Assembly: GCA_964430375.1 (NCBI GenBank)
Contig: CAYSEZ010000039.1
Location: forward strand, 1-9,446
From: HGM10836 sp964430375
GTDB taxonomy: Bacteria; Bacillota_I; Bacilli_A; RF39; UBA660
DNA: 9,446 bases
Direction: 5' to 3'
Part shown: positions 1-6,835 of the stretch, one piece after another
How positions within the stretch are numbered: the first letter of the stretch is position 1
How the letters are laid out: the number at the start of each line of letters is the position of its first letter
Translations under genes and position numbers: made by a program
The notes under the pieces: generated by a model
Database searches by the model: none
What the model saw: the letters and a program-made list of their open reading frames with translations, nothing else
What the model was told of the DNA's origin: nothing

Positions 1-26
1 TGATATAAAAACATTAAAAATAACAA

Positions 27-55
27 TTGTATTTTATTAAATAAAAAGTTATAAT
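27..55 (+). promoter_or_regulatory. Sigma-A type promoter of the first operon
   Basis: TTGTAT (27-32) and TATAAT (50-55) are separated by exactly 17 bases, a near-consensus housekeeping promoter. Transcription would start around position 62, so the leader before the ATG at 72 would be only about 10 bases and the ribosome binding site (TGAGGG, 61-66) would sit at the very 5' end of the RNA. It probably drives the closely packed genes up to 3768. Confidence 0.7.
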
Positions 56-71
56 ATTTCTGAGGGATATT

Positions 72-929
72 ATGTTATTAGTAAAAGATTTTAAAGATTA
101 TGAAATTATTAGTATGTCAAAAAAAGAAAAATTAGAAAGATGGGGAAAATATTATTTATTAAGACCTGATTCTGAAATAATATGGGAAAGTGATATGGAT
201 TATTCTAAAATAGATGCCCATTACCATAGATCAAATACTGGCGGAGGATATTGGGAAGAAATAAATAAATTACCAGAATCTTGGAAGATTAATTATAAAG
301 ATTTAACTTTTAATGTTAAGTTAATGGGTTTCAAACATACAGGTATATTTCCAGAACAAAGTATAAATTGGGATTACATGATGGATAAAATAAGCAAAGA
401 AAAAGAAAAAGGAAGAGATGTAAAAGTATTAAATCTTTTCGCATACACAGGATGTGCAAGTTGTGCAATCCTAAATGCTGGAGGCTCTGTTACTCACGTA
501 GACTCATCAAAAGGTATGACACTTTGGGCTAAAGAAAATGTTAAATCATGTAATCTAGAGGATAAACCAATTAGATATATTGTCGAAGACGTTATTAAAT
601 TTGTAGAAAGAGAAATAAGACGTGGTAATAAATATGATGCAATTATAATGGATCCACCTAGTTATGGAAGAGGTTCTAATAAAGAAGTTTGGACTTTAGA
701 GAATAATTTATTTAATTTAATTACTTTATGTGAAAAATTACTTACTCCTGATCCATTATTTTTTATAATTAACTCATATGCTTCTTCTATATCTAAAACT
801 TCAATAGAAAATGCTTTAAAAATAGTTTTAAAAGATTATAAAGGTAAAATTTATTCAGAAGAATTAGGTATAAAATCTAAAAATAACACTGTTTTACCAT
901 GTGGAGTATGTATTAGATATGAAAGATAA
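72..929 (+). CDS. Class I SAM-dependent methyltransferase, RlmI/RlmK C-terminal type (probable RNA methyltransferase)
   Basis: Likely a cytoplasmic methyltransferase that transfers a methyl group from S-adenosylmethionine to an RNA base, probably in rRNA. Seen: SAM-binding motif I VLNLFAYTGCAS (residues 119-130), an acidic motif II HVDSSKG (142-148) followed by AKENV, and motif IV MDPPSYGRG (193-201). These match the Methyltrans_SAM domain of 23S rRNA methyltransferases RlmI and RlmK/L. At 285 aa it lacks the N-terminal PUA domain of RlmI (about 396 aa); residues 1-85, with LERWGKYYLLRPD near 21-33, form a different short N-terminal part typical of Firmicutes homologues. The start at 72 is supported by TGAGGG five bases upstream. 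It overlaps the next gene, a pseudouridine synthase, which fits a shared RNA-modification operon. Which nucleotide it modifies cannot be read from the sequence. Confidence 0.85.
   Translation: MLLVKDFKDYEIISMSKKEKLERWGKYYLLRPDSEIIWESDMDYSKIDAHYHRSNTGGGYWEEINKLPESWKINYKDLTFNVKLMGFKHTGIFPEQSINWDYMMDKISKEKEKGRDVKVLNLFAYTGCASCAILNAGGSVTHVDSSKGMTLWAKENVKSCNLEDKPIRYIVEDVIKFVEREIRRGNKYDAIIMDPPSYGRGSNKEVWTLENNLFNLITLCEKLLTPDPLFFIINSYASSISKTSIENALKIVLKDYKGKIYSEELGIKSKNNTVLPCGVCIRYER
903..906 (+). promoter_or_regulatory. Ribosome binding site deciding the pseudouridine synthase start
   Basis: GGAG lies inside the end of the methyltransferase gene, 12 bases before the ATG at 919. The alternative GTG at 901 has no purine-rich site upstream. 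The spacing is longer than usual, so this is a moderate argument for 919. Confidence 0.5.
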
Positions 930-1578
930 ATTAGATATATTATATGAAGATAATCATTTAATCGTAGTATTTAAACCATCAAATATATTATCTCAAAGTG
1001 ATTCTACTAAAGATATAGATATGCTTACTATAATAAAGGAATACATAAAAGAAAAATATCAAAAAAAAGGTAATGTCTATTTAGGACTTGTTCATAGATT
1101 AGATAGACCTACATCTGGTATTATGGTATTTGCTAAAACTAGTAAAGCAGCATCTAGATTATGTAAACAAATAAATGATAAAGAATTTACTAAAAAATAT
1201 TTAGCTATAGTAAATGGAATACTTTCTAAAAAAGAAGGTAATTTAGAAAACTATATCAAAAAAGTAAATAATGATTCTATTATTACTACAAAAGAAGAAG
1301 GTAAATATGCATTACTTTCTTATAAAGTATTAAAAGAAGTAGATAACTTATCTCTAGTAGATATTACTTTACATACTGGACGTCATCACCAAATAAGAGT
1401 ACAATTTGCTAGTATTGAACATCCCTTATATGGCGACCAAAGATATGGAATAGAAAATAAAAAACAACTTATGTTATGTGCTTATCATTTAGAATTTATT
1501 CACCCGGTCACTAAAGAAAGACTTATTTTTGAAAAATTACCTACTGGTAATATGTGGAATAAATTCTTAAAAGATTGA
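919..1578 (+). CDS. RluA-family RNA pseudouridine synthase
   Basis: Isomerises uridine to pseudouridine in rRNA or tRNA. I start it at ATG 919 (219 aa), giving MKDKLDILYEDNHLIVV, which is where family members normally begin; an in-frame GTG at 901 would add six residues but has no ribosome binding site. Seen: the catalytic motif VHRLDRPTSG with the nucleophilic aspartate at about residue 62, then MVFAKTSKAASRL, the TGRHHQIRVQ motif (about 153-162) and HPLYGDQRYG (about 168-177). There is no N-terminal S4 domain, so it is of the short TruC/RluA-like kind; the target uridine is not predictable. The 5' end overlaps the upstream methyltransferase by 11 bases, suggesting translational coupling. 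It ends in TGA; reading through would add only a short unrelated tail, which supports TGA as a real stop. Confidence 0.92.
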   Translation: MKDKLDILYEDNHLIVVFKPSNILSQSDSTKDIDMLTIIKEYIKEKYQKKGNVYLGLVHRLDRPTSGIMVFAKTSKAASRLCKQINDKEFTKKYLAIVNGILSKKEGNLENYIKKVNNDSIITTKEEGKYALLSYKVLKEVDNLSLVDITLHTGRHHQIRVQFASIEHPLYGDQRYGIENKKQLMLCAYHLEFIHPVTKERLIFEKLPTGNMWNKFLKD

Positions 1579-1607
1579 TTTTATGATATAAATAAAAGGA
1601 GAAAATT

Positions 1608-2066
1608 ATGGATGAAAAATATGTAAAAATAGCTAATGATATGGCTATAAAAAATAGTAAAAATAACTTTAAAGATGGTGGACCATTCGGTGCAATTATA
1701 GTAAAAGATGGTAAAATAATATCTAAAGCAAGTAACAGTGTATTAAAAAGTAAAGATCCTACTGCTCACGCTGAAGTAAATGCAATTAGAAAAGCCTGCA
1801 AAAAACTAAATACTCACGATTTAACTGGATGCATCCTATATACTAGTTGTTATCCTTGTCCTATGTGTATGGCAAGTTCTATTTGGGCTAATATAAAAGA
1901 AATATATTATAATAATACTAAAGAAGAAGCAGACAGTATTGGTTTTAGAGATAAAGATATATATGACTTTCTAGAAGGTAAAACTAATATGTTAAAACTT
2001 ACTAAAGTAGAAAATCACGATACAAAAGCATTTGATTTATTTACTAAAAATAAAAACATTTACTAG
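1608..2066 (+). CDS. Nucleobase/nucleoside deaminase, B. subtilis guanine deaminase (GuaD)-like
   Basis: A zinc-dependent deaminase of the cytidine deaminase fold, probably converting guanine to xanthine and ammonia. Seen: AHAEVNAIRKAC (residues 53-64), with zinc ligand His54 and proton-shuttling Glu56, and CYPCPMC (81-87), with zinc ligands Cys84 and Cys87. The following GFRDKDIYD (112-120) and the C-terminal tyrosine (Tyr152) match B. subtilis GuaD (156 aa), where an aspartate in this stretch and the last tyrosine contact guanine; that correspondence is from memory of the family, not an alignment. TadA (tRNA A34 deaminase) is the main alternative, but the PCPMC signature and C-terminus fit GuaD better. 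The usual glutamate in CEPCPMC is Tyr82 here, which might shift substrate choice toward another base or nucleoside. A strong AAAGGAG (1595-1601) lies 6 bases before the ATG. Confidence 0.85.
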   Translation: MDEKYVKIANDMAIKNSKNNFKDGGPFGAIIVKDGKIISKASNSVLKSKDPTAHAEVNAIRKACKKLNTHDLTGCILYTSCYPCPMCMASSIWANIKEIYYNNTKEEADSIGFRDKDIYDFLEGKTNMLKLTKVENHDTKAFDLFTKNKNIY

Positions 2067-2074
2067 GAGTCTTT

Positions 2075-2530
2075 ATGAAAGAAAAAAATATAAATAATAA
2101 TAAAATAATATTAGAAATAATAATTATTCCATTATGTATTAGTTACTTATTTTATATTTTACTAGGTAATTTTAACAATACTTTGTTAATAAGTATAATA
2201 ATACTAAGTATTATAAATCTAGAATTATTAATAAAAAATATAAAAGAAGTAAGTATTTATAAAGATAAAAACAATAAATATAAAGTATTATTTATTATAT
2301 ATAACATAATTAGCTTATTTATTAGTTTTATGACTGTTTATAAAGAAATAAATAAAATATACTTTATAATTACTTTATCTATTAGTATAATTTACTTCTT
2401 AATAAATGGAATACTTACTTTAATAAAAATATCAAAAACAAAAGATAAATTATATAAACTAACTAAAAAAGCATTATTATCATTATTTAGTTTTTTTATA
2501 AATATAGTTTGTTTAATTAAATTAATATAA
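2075..2530 (+). CDS. Hypothetical integral membrane protein, about five transmembrane helices
   Basis: I do not recognise a family. The 151-residue protein is rich in Ile, Leu, Asn and Lys. Hydrophobic segments lie at about residues 11-30, 36-53, 70-88, 95-118 and 132-151, separated by short Lys/Asn loops (KNIKEVSIYKDKNNKYK around 54-70; KISKTKDKLYKLTKK around 118-132). The lysine-rich loops at 54-70 and 118-132 both follow even-numbered helices, and with the lysine-containing N-terminus they suggest an N-in orientation by the positive-inside rule. No catalytic or binding motif is visible. Its AGGAG (2065-2069) overlaps the TAG stop of the deaminase gene (2064-2066), so the two are almost certainly translated from one message with coupling. 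Function unknown; the coding call itself is well supported by the binding site, operon packing and consistent hydrophobicity. Confidence 0.75.
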   Translation: MKEKNINNNKIILEIIIIPLCISYLFYILLGNFNNTLLISIIILSIINLELLIKNIKEVSIYKDKNNKYKVLFIIYNIISLFISFMTVYKEINKIYFIITLSISIIYFLINGILTLIKISKTKDKLYKLTKKALLSLFSFFINIVCLIKLI

Positions 2531-2550
2531 TATTATATGGGGGATTTGTT

Positions 2551-3768
2551 ATGAATTATGGATTAATATTTGAAAAAGAAGAATTAAAAGGAAATAATTA
2601 CTATGTATTAAAAGAAATATCTCTTTGTGAAGTAAAAGAAGATGGTATCCATATTTTAATGGGTGAGCATAAAGGAGAAACATTATCTAAAGTTGAGCCT
2701 TCTAATGAAGATATATTACAAGTAGATGTAGTAAACTTTGAAGAGCTAAAAACACTTTATAATACTTCTGATATGGAAGAAATAGGAGTTAATTTGTCTT
2801 ATAATATTAATACACCATTTGTATTTAATAATAATGAATTAGTAAGTTTTAATGAAAACTTATATACTTATTTAAAAATAACTGATAAAGTAATTGGACA
2901 AGATGAAGGTATAAAAAGATTAATATCAGTAATACAAAATAATCAAGTTTTAAATAGTTTACCATATTCAAATGAAAAAAAGAAAATAAATAAAAGAAAT
3001 ATAGCAATTATGGGTAAAACCGGAGTAGGTAAGTCTCTAATTATAAAAGAATTAAAAGAAAATATTGATTTACCAGTATATATTACTAAACTAGATAAAG
3101 AAGATGAACCTTCTAATATGTTTGATATATTTTTAAATTTATTTAAAGAAGCAGAAGGAGATATAGAACTTGCAAGTTCTGGTATAGTAGTAATTGATGA
3201 TTTATCAGATAAAGAAAGATATAAAGCAGTCGGTGATTTAGTTTTACTCGCAGGAAAATATAATTTTAATTATTTACTTGATACTGGACTTATTAATTTT
3301 AAAATAGATGAAGAAGAAATAAACTTTGATTTTTCTAATTTAACTTTTATCTTTTTAGTAAACACTGAAAATAGAAGAGTAAATGATAAAAAAGTTGGTT
3401 TTGAAAACAAAGAAGAAACAACTAATAATGATTTAAATAGATATTTTGAAGATGATACAATTAATAGAATTACTGATTTAGTTATATTAAACGAAATGGA
3501 TAAAGATATGTATATTAAAATATTACTTAATTCTTCAATATCTCCACTTTATATAAAAATAGAAGAATTAAATACTATGGGTATCACATTTAATTATGAT
3601 ATGGAATTTATTTCATTAATCGCAGATAAAGCACTTGAAATTAATCAGGGTGCATTCGGTCTTATAAAAGCAATTAATGAAGTATTTAGTTTATATGAGT
3701 TTGAACTAATTACTAATGATTATGAAGAAATAGAATTTAAAGGTAAAAAACTAGTAAAGAAAAGATAA
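2551..3768 (+). CDS. Divergent ClpX-like AAA+ ATPase with a novel N-terminal region
   Basis: A 405-residue AAA+ protein of the ClpX/HslU group. Residues 1-105 are an unrecognised region with no zinc-binding cysteine cluster, so this is not ordinary ClpX. Seen from there: KVIGQDEGIKRL (113-124), as at the start of the ClpX ATPase domain; Walker A GKTGVGKS (155-162); Walker B GIVVIDD (211-217); sensor-1 region LTFIFLVN (264-271); INRI with a likely arginine finger at Arg306; and a ClpX-type small domain from about 310 (VILNEMDKDMYIKIL). Odd features: the GYVGE pore-loop segment expected between about 180 and 190 is missing, the Walker B glutamate is Asp217, and the sensor-2 motif GARGL reads GAFGL (367-371). 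A VGF tripeptide (282-284) lies where ClpX has its IGF ClpP-docking loop. Inference: a chaperone or scaffold with weak or altered ATPase activity. The start follows TGGGGGA (2538-2544). Confidence 0.85.
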   Translation: MNYGLIFEKEELKGNNYYVLKEISLCEVKEDGIHILMGEHKGETLSKVEPSNEDILQVDVVNFEELKTLYNTSDMEEIGVNLSYNINTPFVFNNNELVSFNENLYTYLKITDKVIGQDEGIKRLISVIQNNQVLNSLPYSNEKKKINKRNIAIMGKTGVGKSLIIKELKENIDLPVYITKLDKEDEPSNMFDIFLNLFKEAEGDIELASSGIVVIDDLSDKERYKAVGDLVLLAGKYNFNYLLDTGLINFKIDEEEINFDFSNLTFIFLVNTENRRVNDKKVGFENKEETTNNDLNRYFEDDTINRITDLVILNEMDKDMYIKILLNSSISPLYIKIEELNTMGITFNYDMEFISLIADKALEINQGAFGLIKAINEVFSLYEFELITNDYEEIEFKGKKLVKKR

Positions 3769-3780
3769 ATTTAAAATATA

Positions 3781-3809
3781 TTTTCTTTTTTATTACTTTA
3801 TTGTATAAT
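3781..3809 (+). promoter_or_regulatory. Probable promoter of the prepilin-mutL-miaA unit
   Basis: A perfect TATAAT (3804-3809) lies in the 63-base gap before the prepilin gene. The -35 position 17 bases upstream reads TTTTCT, which is poor, and a T-rich stretch covers it. The predicted start at about 3816 gives a leader of roughly 16 bases, with the AAGAAGG binding site (3818-3824) close to its 5' end. Confidence 0.45.
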
Positions 3810-3831
3810 TAAGTAGAAAGAAGGTAAAAGT

Positions 3832-4335
3832 ATGAAAAATAAAAAAGGTTTTACAATTATAGAATTAGTAGTAGTAATCTTAATATTAGGAATGCTATCT
3901 ACTATTGCATTAGTATCAATATCAAGAATTAGAAATAGTGCTAATGATAAAGAAATTTCTACCATTAGAACTTCTATTATAAGTGCATTTGATAATTATC
4001 GTATTGATAATGGAATAAGCAAAAATACATCTATTAAAATCAGTAATTTAAAGTTTGATAAAAATTTATCTTATAACAATAGCACATGTTCTCTAAAAGA
4101 AAGTGATACTATTAAATACATAGTAAAAGGTGATTATTATAATAAATTTATTACTGAAGAAGATCGCTTAAAATATGGAGTATGTATGACTGAAACTATA
4201 ATAAATGAAAATAAAACAGAAACAAAATGTACTAGCACTCCCTCTAAAGCTGAAGACTATTGTATTAAATTAGAGTGTAATGGTAAAGTAATTATAGATG
4301 ATTATAATGATGATTCTTCACTATGTAGTAAATAA
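3832..4335 (+). CDS. Type IV prepilin-like / pseudopilin protein with six cysteines
   Basis: Seen: a short basic leader MKNKKG followed by FTIIELVVVILILGMLSTIALVSI, the classic class III signal: prepilin peptidase would cut between Gly6 and Phe7 and methylate Phe7, with the conserved Glu11 at position +5. The hydrophobic helix (7-30) anchors the protein in the membrane and packs into a filament; residues 31-167 face outward. The outer domain carries six cysteines (86, 118, 133, 144, 149, 165), which could form up to three disulfides. Relatives act in competence pili (ComGC-like), type II secretion or minor pilins; which applies here is unknown, as no assembly ATPase, platform protein or peptidase gene is in this window. 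The AAGAAGG site lies 7 bases before the ATG. mutL follows after 9 bases, an unusual partner. Confidence 0.85.
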   Translation: MKNKKGFTIIELVVVILILGMLSTIALVSISRIRNSANDKEISTIRTSIISAFDNYRIDNGISKNTSIKISNLKFDKNLSYNNSTCSLKESDTIKYIVKGDYYNKFITEEDRLKYGVCMTETIINENKTETKCTSTPSKAEDYCIKLECNGKVIIDDYNDDSSLCSK

Positions 4336-4344
4336 GGATGTTTT

Positions 4345-6084
4345 ATGAGTATTATCAAAGTAATGAGTGAAAACCTCTCTAACAAAATTGCAGCTGGAGA
4401 GGTTGTTGAAACTCTAATGAATGTTGTAAAAGAACTAGTAGAAAACTCTATAGATGCAAAAAGCGATGAAATAAGAATTGACTTAATAGATTCAGGTATA
4501 AAAGAAGTAAAAGTATCTGATAACGGAATAGGTATGGATAAAAATGACGCTATAAACTGTTTACAGCGTCATGCAACAAGTAAACTTTATGATGATGAAG
4601 ATTTATTTAACATAAATACACTAGGCTTTAGAGGAGAAGCACTTCCTTCAATTGCATCAGTATCAAAAATGACTATTAAAACTTCAAATGAAGAAACAGG
4701 TACAATTCTATCTATCGAAGGAGGTCTAATTAAAAAGGTAGAAGAATCAGACTTAAGACGTGGGACTTCCATTACAGTAAACGAAATATTTTATAATACA
4801 CCTGCAAGACTAAAATACCTAAAAAGTCTAAATAGTGAACTTGCTAATATTATTTCCTATGTAAATAAAATGGCTCTTGCTAATCCTAATATTAAATTTA
4901 CCCTAACTAACAATGCTAAAGAACTATTAAAAACAGATGGATCTGGTAATCTTTTAAAAGTTATCAATAGTATCTACGGACTAGAAGTAACCAAAAAAAT
5001 GTGTAAATTTGAAAATGAAAACGATGACTACCTAATAAATGGTTATTTTTCATACCCTGAAATCAATAGAGCAAGTAGAAACTTTATAACCCTACTTATT
5101 AATGGAAGAAACGTAAGAAATAACGATATTATCAAAACAATCCTTGAAGCATACCATACATACCTACCAATAAATCGTTACCCAATCGTAGTCCTAAACA
5201 TAGAAACAGATTCTTCCATCATAGATGTAAATATCCACCCCACCAAAATGGATGTTAAATTCTCAAAATTAGATGAACTAAAAGAACTAATTTATAACAC
5301 AATATCCACTAATTTAGAAAAATTAACCCTAATTCCAGAAGCAAAATATGAAAATAGTCCCATATCAAATATAGATAAAGTAACCACTATAGATAACAAA
5401 ATAGATTTTAAAGATAAAGAAATAATAAAACCAGAATTTGAAACACTAAACTTTGATTTTAGTGTTAATGAAGAAGAAATCCCTTATATAAAAGAAGAAA
5501 AAGAAGAACCAAGATTTAAAATGATCGAAGTTCTAGCACTCGTTCACGGCACATACATAGTAGGTGAAAATGAAGATGGTATGTACATTATAGATCAACA
5601 CGCTGCTAATGAAAGAATAAATTATGAATACTACAAAGAAAAACTAGGAAAAGAAACAAACGAATTAACAGATTTACTTATTCCTATAAAAATAGAACTA
5701 TCTAATAACGAATACATTTTATTAAAAAAACACTTTGACGTATTAGATAGATTAAACTTTAAATATGAAGAATTTGGCTTTAACAGCATCATCATAAGAA
5801 GTCATCCTACTTGGATAACAAAAGAAGAACAAATAAGAAAAATAATCGAAGTAATAATAAACACTGAAGACTTTTCTAAAGAAAAATTTAATGAAAAAAT
5901 AGCAATTACTCTAGCATGTAAAATGTCTATTAAAGCAAATGAACACATATCTTTAGAAGAAATGAAAGAACTAGTAGTAAGACTATCCAAAACAAAAAAC
6001 CCATTTACTTGTCCACACGGTAGACCTACTACTATAATTCATACAAAATATGAACTAGAAAAAATGTTTAAAAGAGTAATGTAA
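4345..6084 (+). CDS. mutL: DNA mismatch repair protein MutL (endonuclease type)
   Basis: Couples mismatch recognition by MutS to strand removal; in bacteria without MutH it nicks the new strand itself. N-terminal GHKL ATPase: KELVENSIDA (29-38), DNGIGM (59-64) and GFRGEAL (94-100), then NIHPTKMDVKF (297-306) ending the transducer domain. A Lys/Glu-rich linker (about 325-390) joins the C-terminal endonuclease domain, which has all its metal motifs: DQHAANERINYE (417-428), ACKMSIK (524-530), CPHGRP (556-561) and FKR (575-577). The usual VVERPAS reads VVETLMN. The position of the B. subtilis clamp-binding motif (QEMIVP) reads TDLLIP (442-447), lacking the glutamine. AAGGA (4334-4338) overlaps the prepilin stop codon, so translation is probably coupled. 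Length (579 aa) is a little below B. subtilis MutL (about 627). mutS is not in this window; miaA downstream recalls the common mutL-miaA neighbourhood. Confidence 0.97.
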   Translation: MSIIKVMSENLSNKIAAGEVVETLMNVVKELVENSIDAKSDEIRIDLIDSGIKEVKVSDNGIGMDKNDAINCLQRHATSKLYDDEDLFNINTLGFRGEALPSIASVSKMTIKTSNEETGTILSIEGGLIKKVEESDLRRGTSITVNEIFYNTPARLKYLKSLNSELANIISYVNKMALANPNIKFTLTNNAKELLKTDGSGNLLKVINSIYGLEVTKKMCKFENENDDYLINGYFSYPEINRASRNFITLLINGRNVRNNDIIKTILEAYHTYLPINRYPIVVLNIETDSSIIDVNIHPTKMDVKFSKLDELKELIYNTISTNLEKLTLIPEAKYENSPISNIDKVTTIDNKIDFKDKEIIKPEFETLNFDFSVNEEEIPYIKEEKEEPRFKMIEVLALVHGTYIVGENEDGMYIIDQHAANERINYEYYKEKLGKETNELTDLLIPIKIELSNNEYILLKKHFDVLDRLNFKYEEFGFNSIIIRSHPTWITKEEQIRKIIEVIINTEDFSKEKFNEKIAITLACKMSIKANEHISLEEMKELVVRLSKTKNPFTCPHGRPTTIIHTKYELEKMFKRVM

Positions 6085-6097
6085 AGAAGGTAATAAT

Positions 6098-6835
6098 ATG
6101 AAAAAAATAATAGAAATTAACAATGAAAAATACGAATCTACTCCATTAAAAAATGGTGAAGGATCAAATGCTACTTGTTATCTACTTGAAGAAAACAAAG
6201 TATTAAAAATATATCATGATAATTTATCCGAATATAACAAAGTACACTCTATGAACTTTGAACCACTTTTAAATATAAAAAATAATACATTTATTTTTCC
6301 AGAAAAATTATTTGTAAATAAAGATGGCGTCGTTTTAGGATATATATCTCCCTTTATCGAAGGAGAAACACTACTAGATAATTCTAATGATATTAAATTA
6401 TATGATTTTATTAATGGTTTAGATGAAGCATATAAAGATATATCTAAAATATCAAAAGAAGGAGTTTTTACATGCGAAATGGGTCCTAGAAATATTATAT
6501 TTAATGATAAATTTTATATTATAGATACAGATACATATTTTGTAATTAAAGCCCTTTCATATGATGTTTGTTTATCACATAATATCTCTATATTTAATGC
6601 TTCTATTTTAGATTATATTGTAAGAAATGAAAAAATAGATCAAGATTTATTTACTTTTATAAATAGAAACGATACTTTAAGATTATTATGGGAAGAAATG
6701 ACCTCTAGAGAAAATGCAAAACCCTTATTAAAAGAATTTATCATAGAATTAAAATCAAGTTTAGAATATGAATATAAAGCTGATATAGAAACATTTAATG
6801 ACTTTTACAAAGTATTTAAAAGGGTTAGAAAATGA
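6098..6835 (+). CDS. Protein-kinase-fold protein, probably degenerate
   Basis: A 245-residue single-domain protein that reads as a small kinase-like fold. Seen: a glycine-containing loop NGEGSNATCYLL (19-30), a lysine in VLKIY (Lys37) as the likely ATP-binding lysine, a hinge-like GYISPFIEGETL (81-92), and a catalytic-loop-like GPRNIIF with Asn132 followed by YIIDTD (140-145), where Asp143 would be the metal-binding aspartate of the DFG position. The catalytic aspartate expected five residues before the asparagine is Glu127 (CEMGPRN), and the HRD/HGD histidine is absent. Inference: either an atypical kinase or a pseudokinase; substrate unknown. AAGAAGG (6084-6090) precedes the ATG, 13 bases after mutL, and its TGA overlaps the miaA start by four bases, so it is co-expressed with both. 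I know of no standard gene name. Confidence 0.7.
   Translation: MKKIIEINNEKYESTPLKNGEGSNATCYLLEENKVLKIYHDNLSEYNKVHSMNFEPLLNIKNNTFIFPEKLFVNKDGVVLGYISPFIEGETLLDNSNDIKLYDFINGLDEAYKDISKISKEGVFTCEMGPRNIIFNDKFYIIDTDTYFVIKALSYDVCLSHNISIFNASILDYIVRNEKIDQDLFTFINRNDTLRLLWEEMTSRENAKPLLKEFIIELKSSLEYEYKADIETFNDFYKVFKRVRK

Noticed and set aside
901..918. GTG start for the pseudouridine synthase, six codons upstream
   Set aside because: No ribosome binding site precedes it, and the family usually begins close to the ATG at 919.
1576..1624. Mycoplasma genetic code (TGA as tryptophan)
   Set aside because: TGA ends the pseudouridine synthase and the first kinase-like gene exactly where the proteins should end, and tryptophans are encoded by TGG.
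3769..3797. AAAATATATTTT followed by a T-run after the ClpX-like gene, as a terminator
   Set aside because: The possible stem is only four A-T pairs with no G-C pair, too weak to claim in DNA this AT-rich.
4587..4772. Minus-strand open frame of 61 codons inside mutL
   Set aside because: It lies wholly antisense to conserved MutL motifs, has no convincing ribosome binding site and a low-complexity sequence.
5802..5990. Minus-strand open frame of 62 codons inside the end of mutL
   Set aside because: Antisense shadow of the conserved endonuclease domain, with no promoter or family resemblance.
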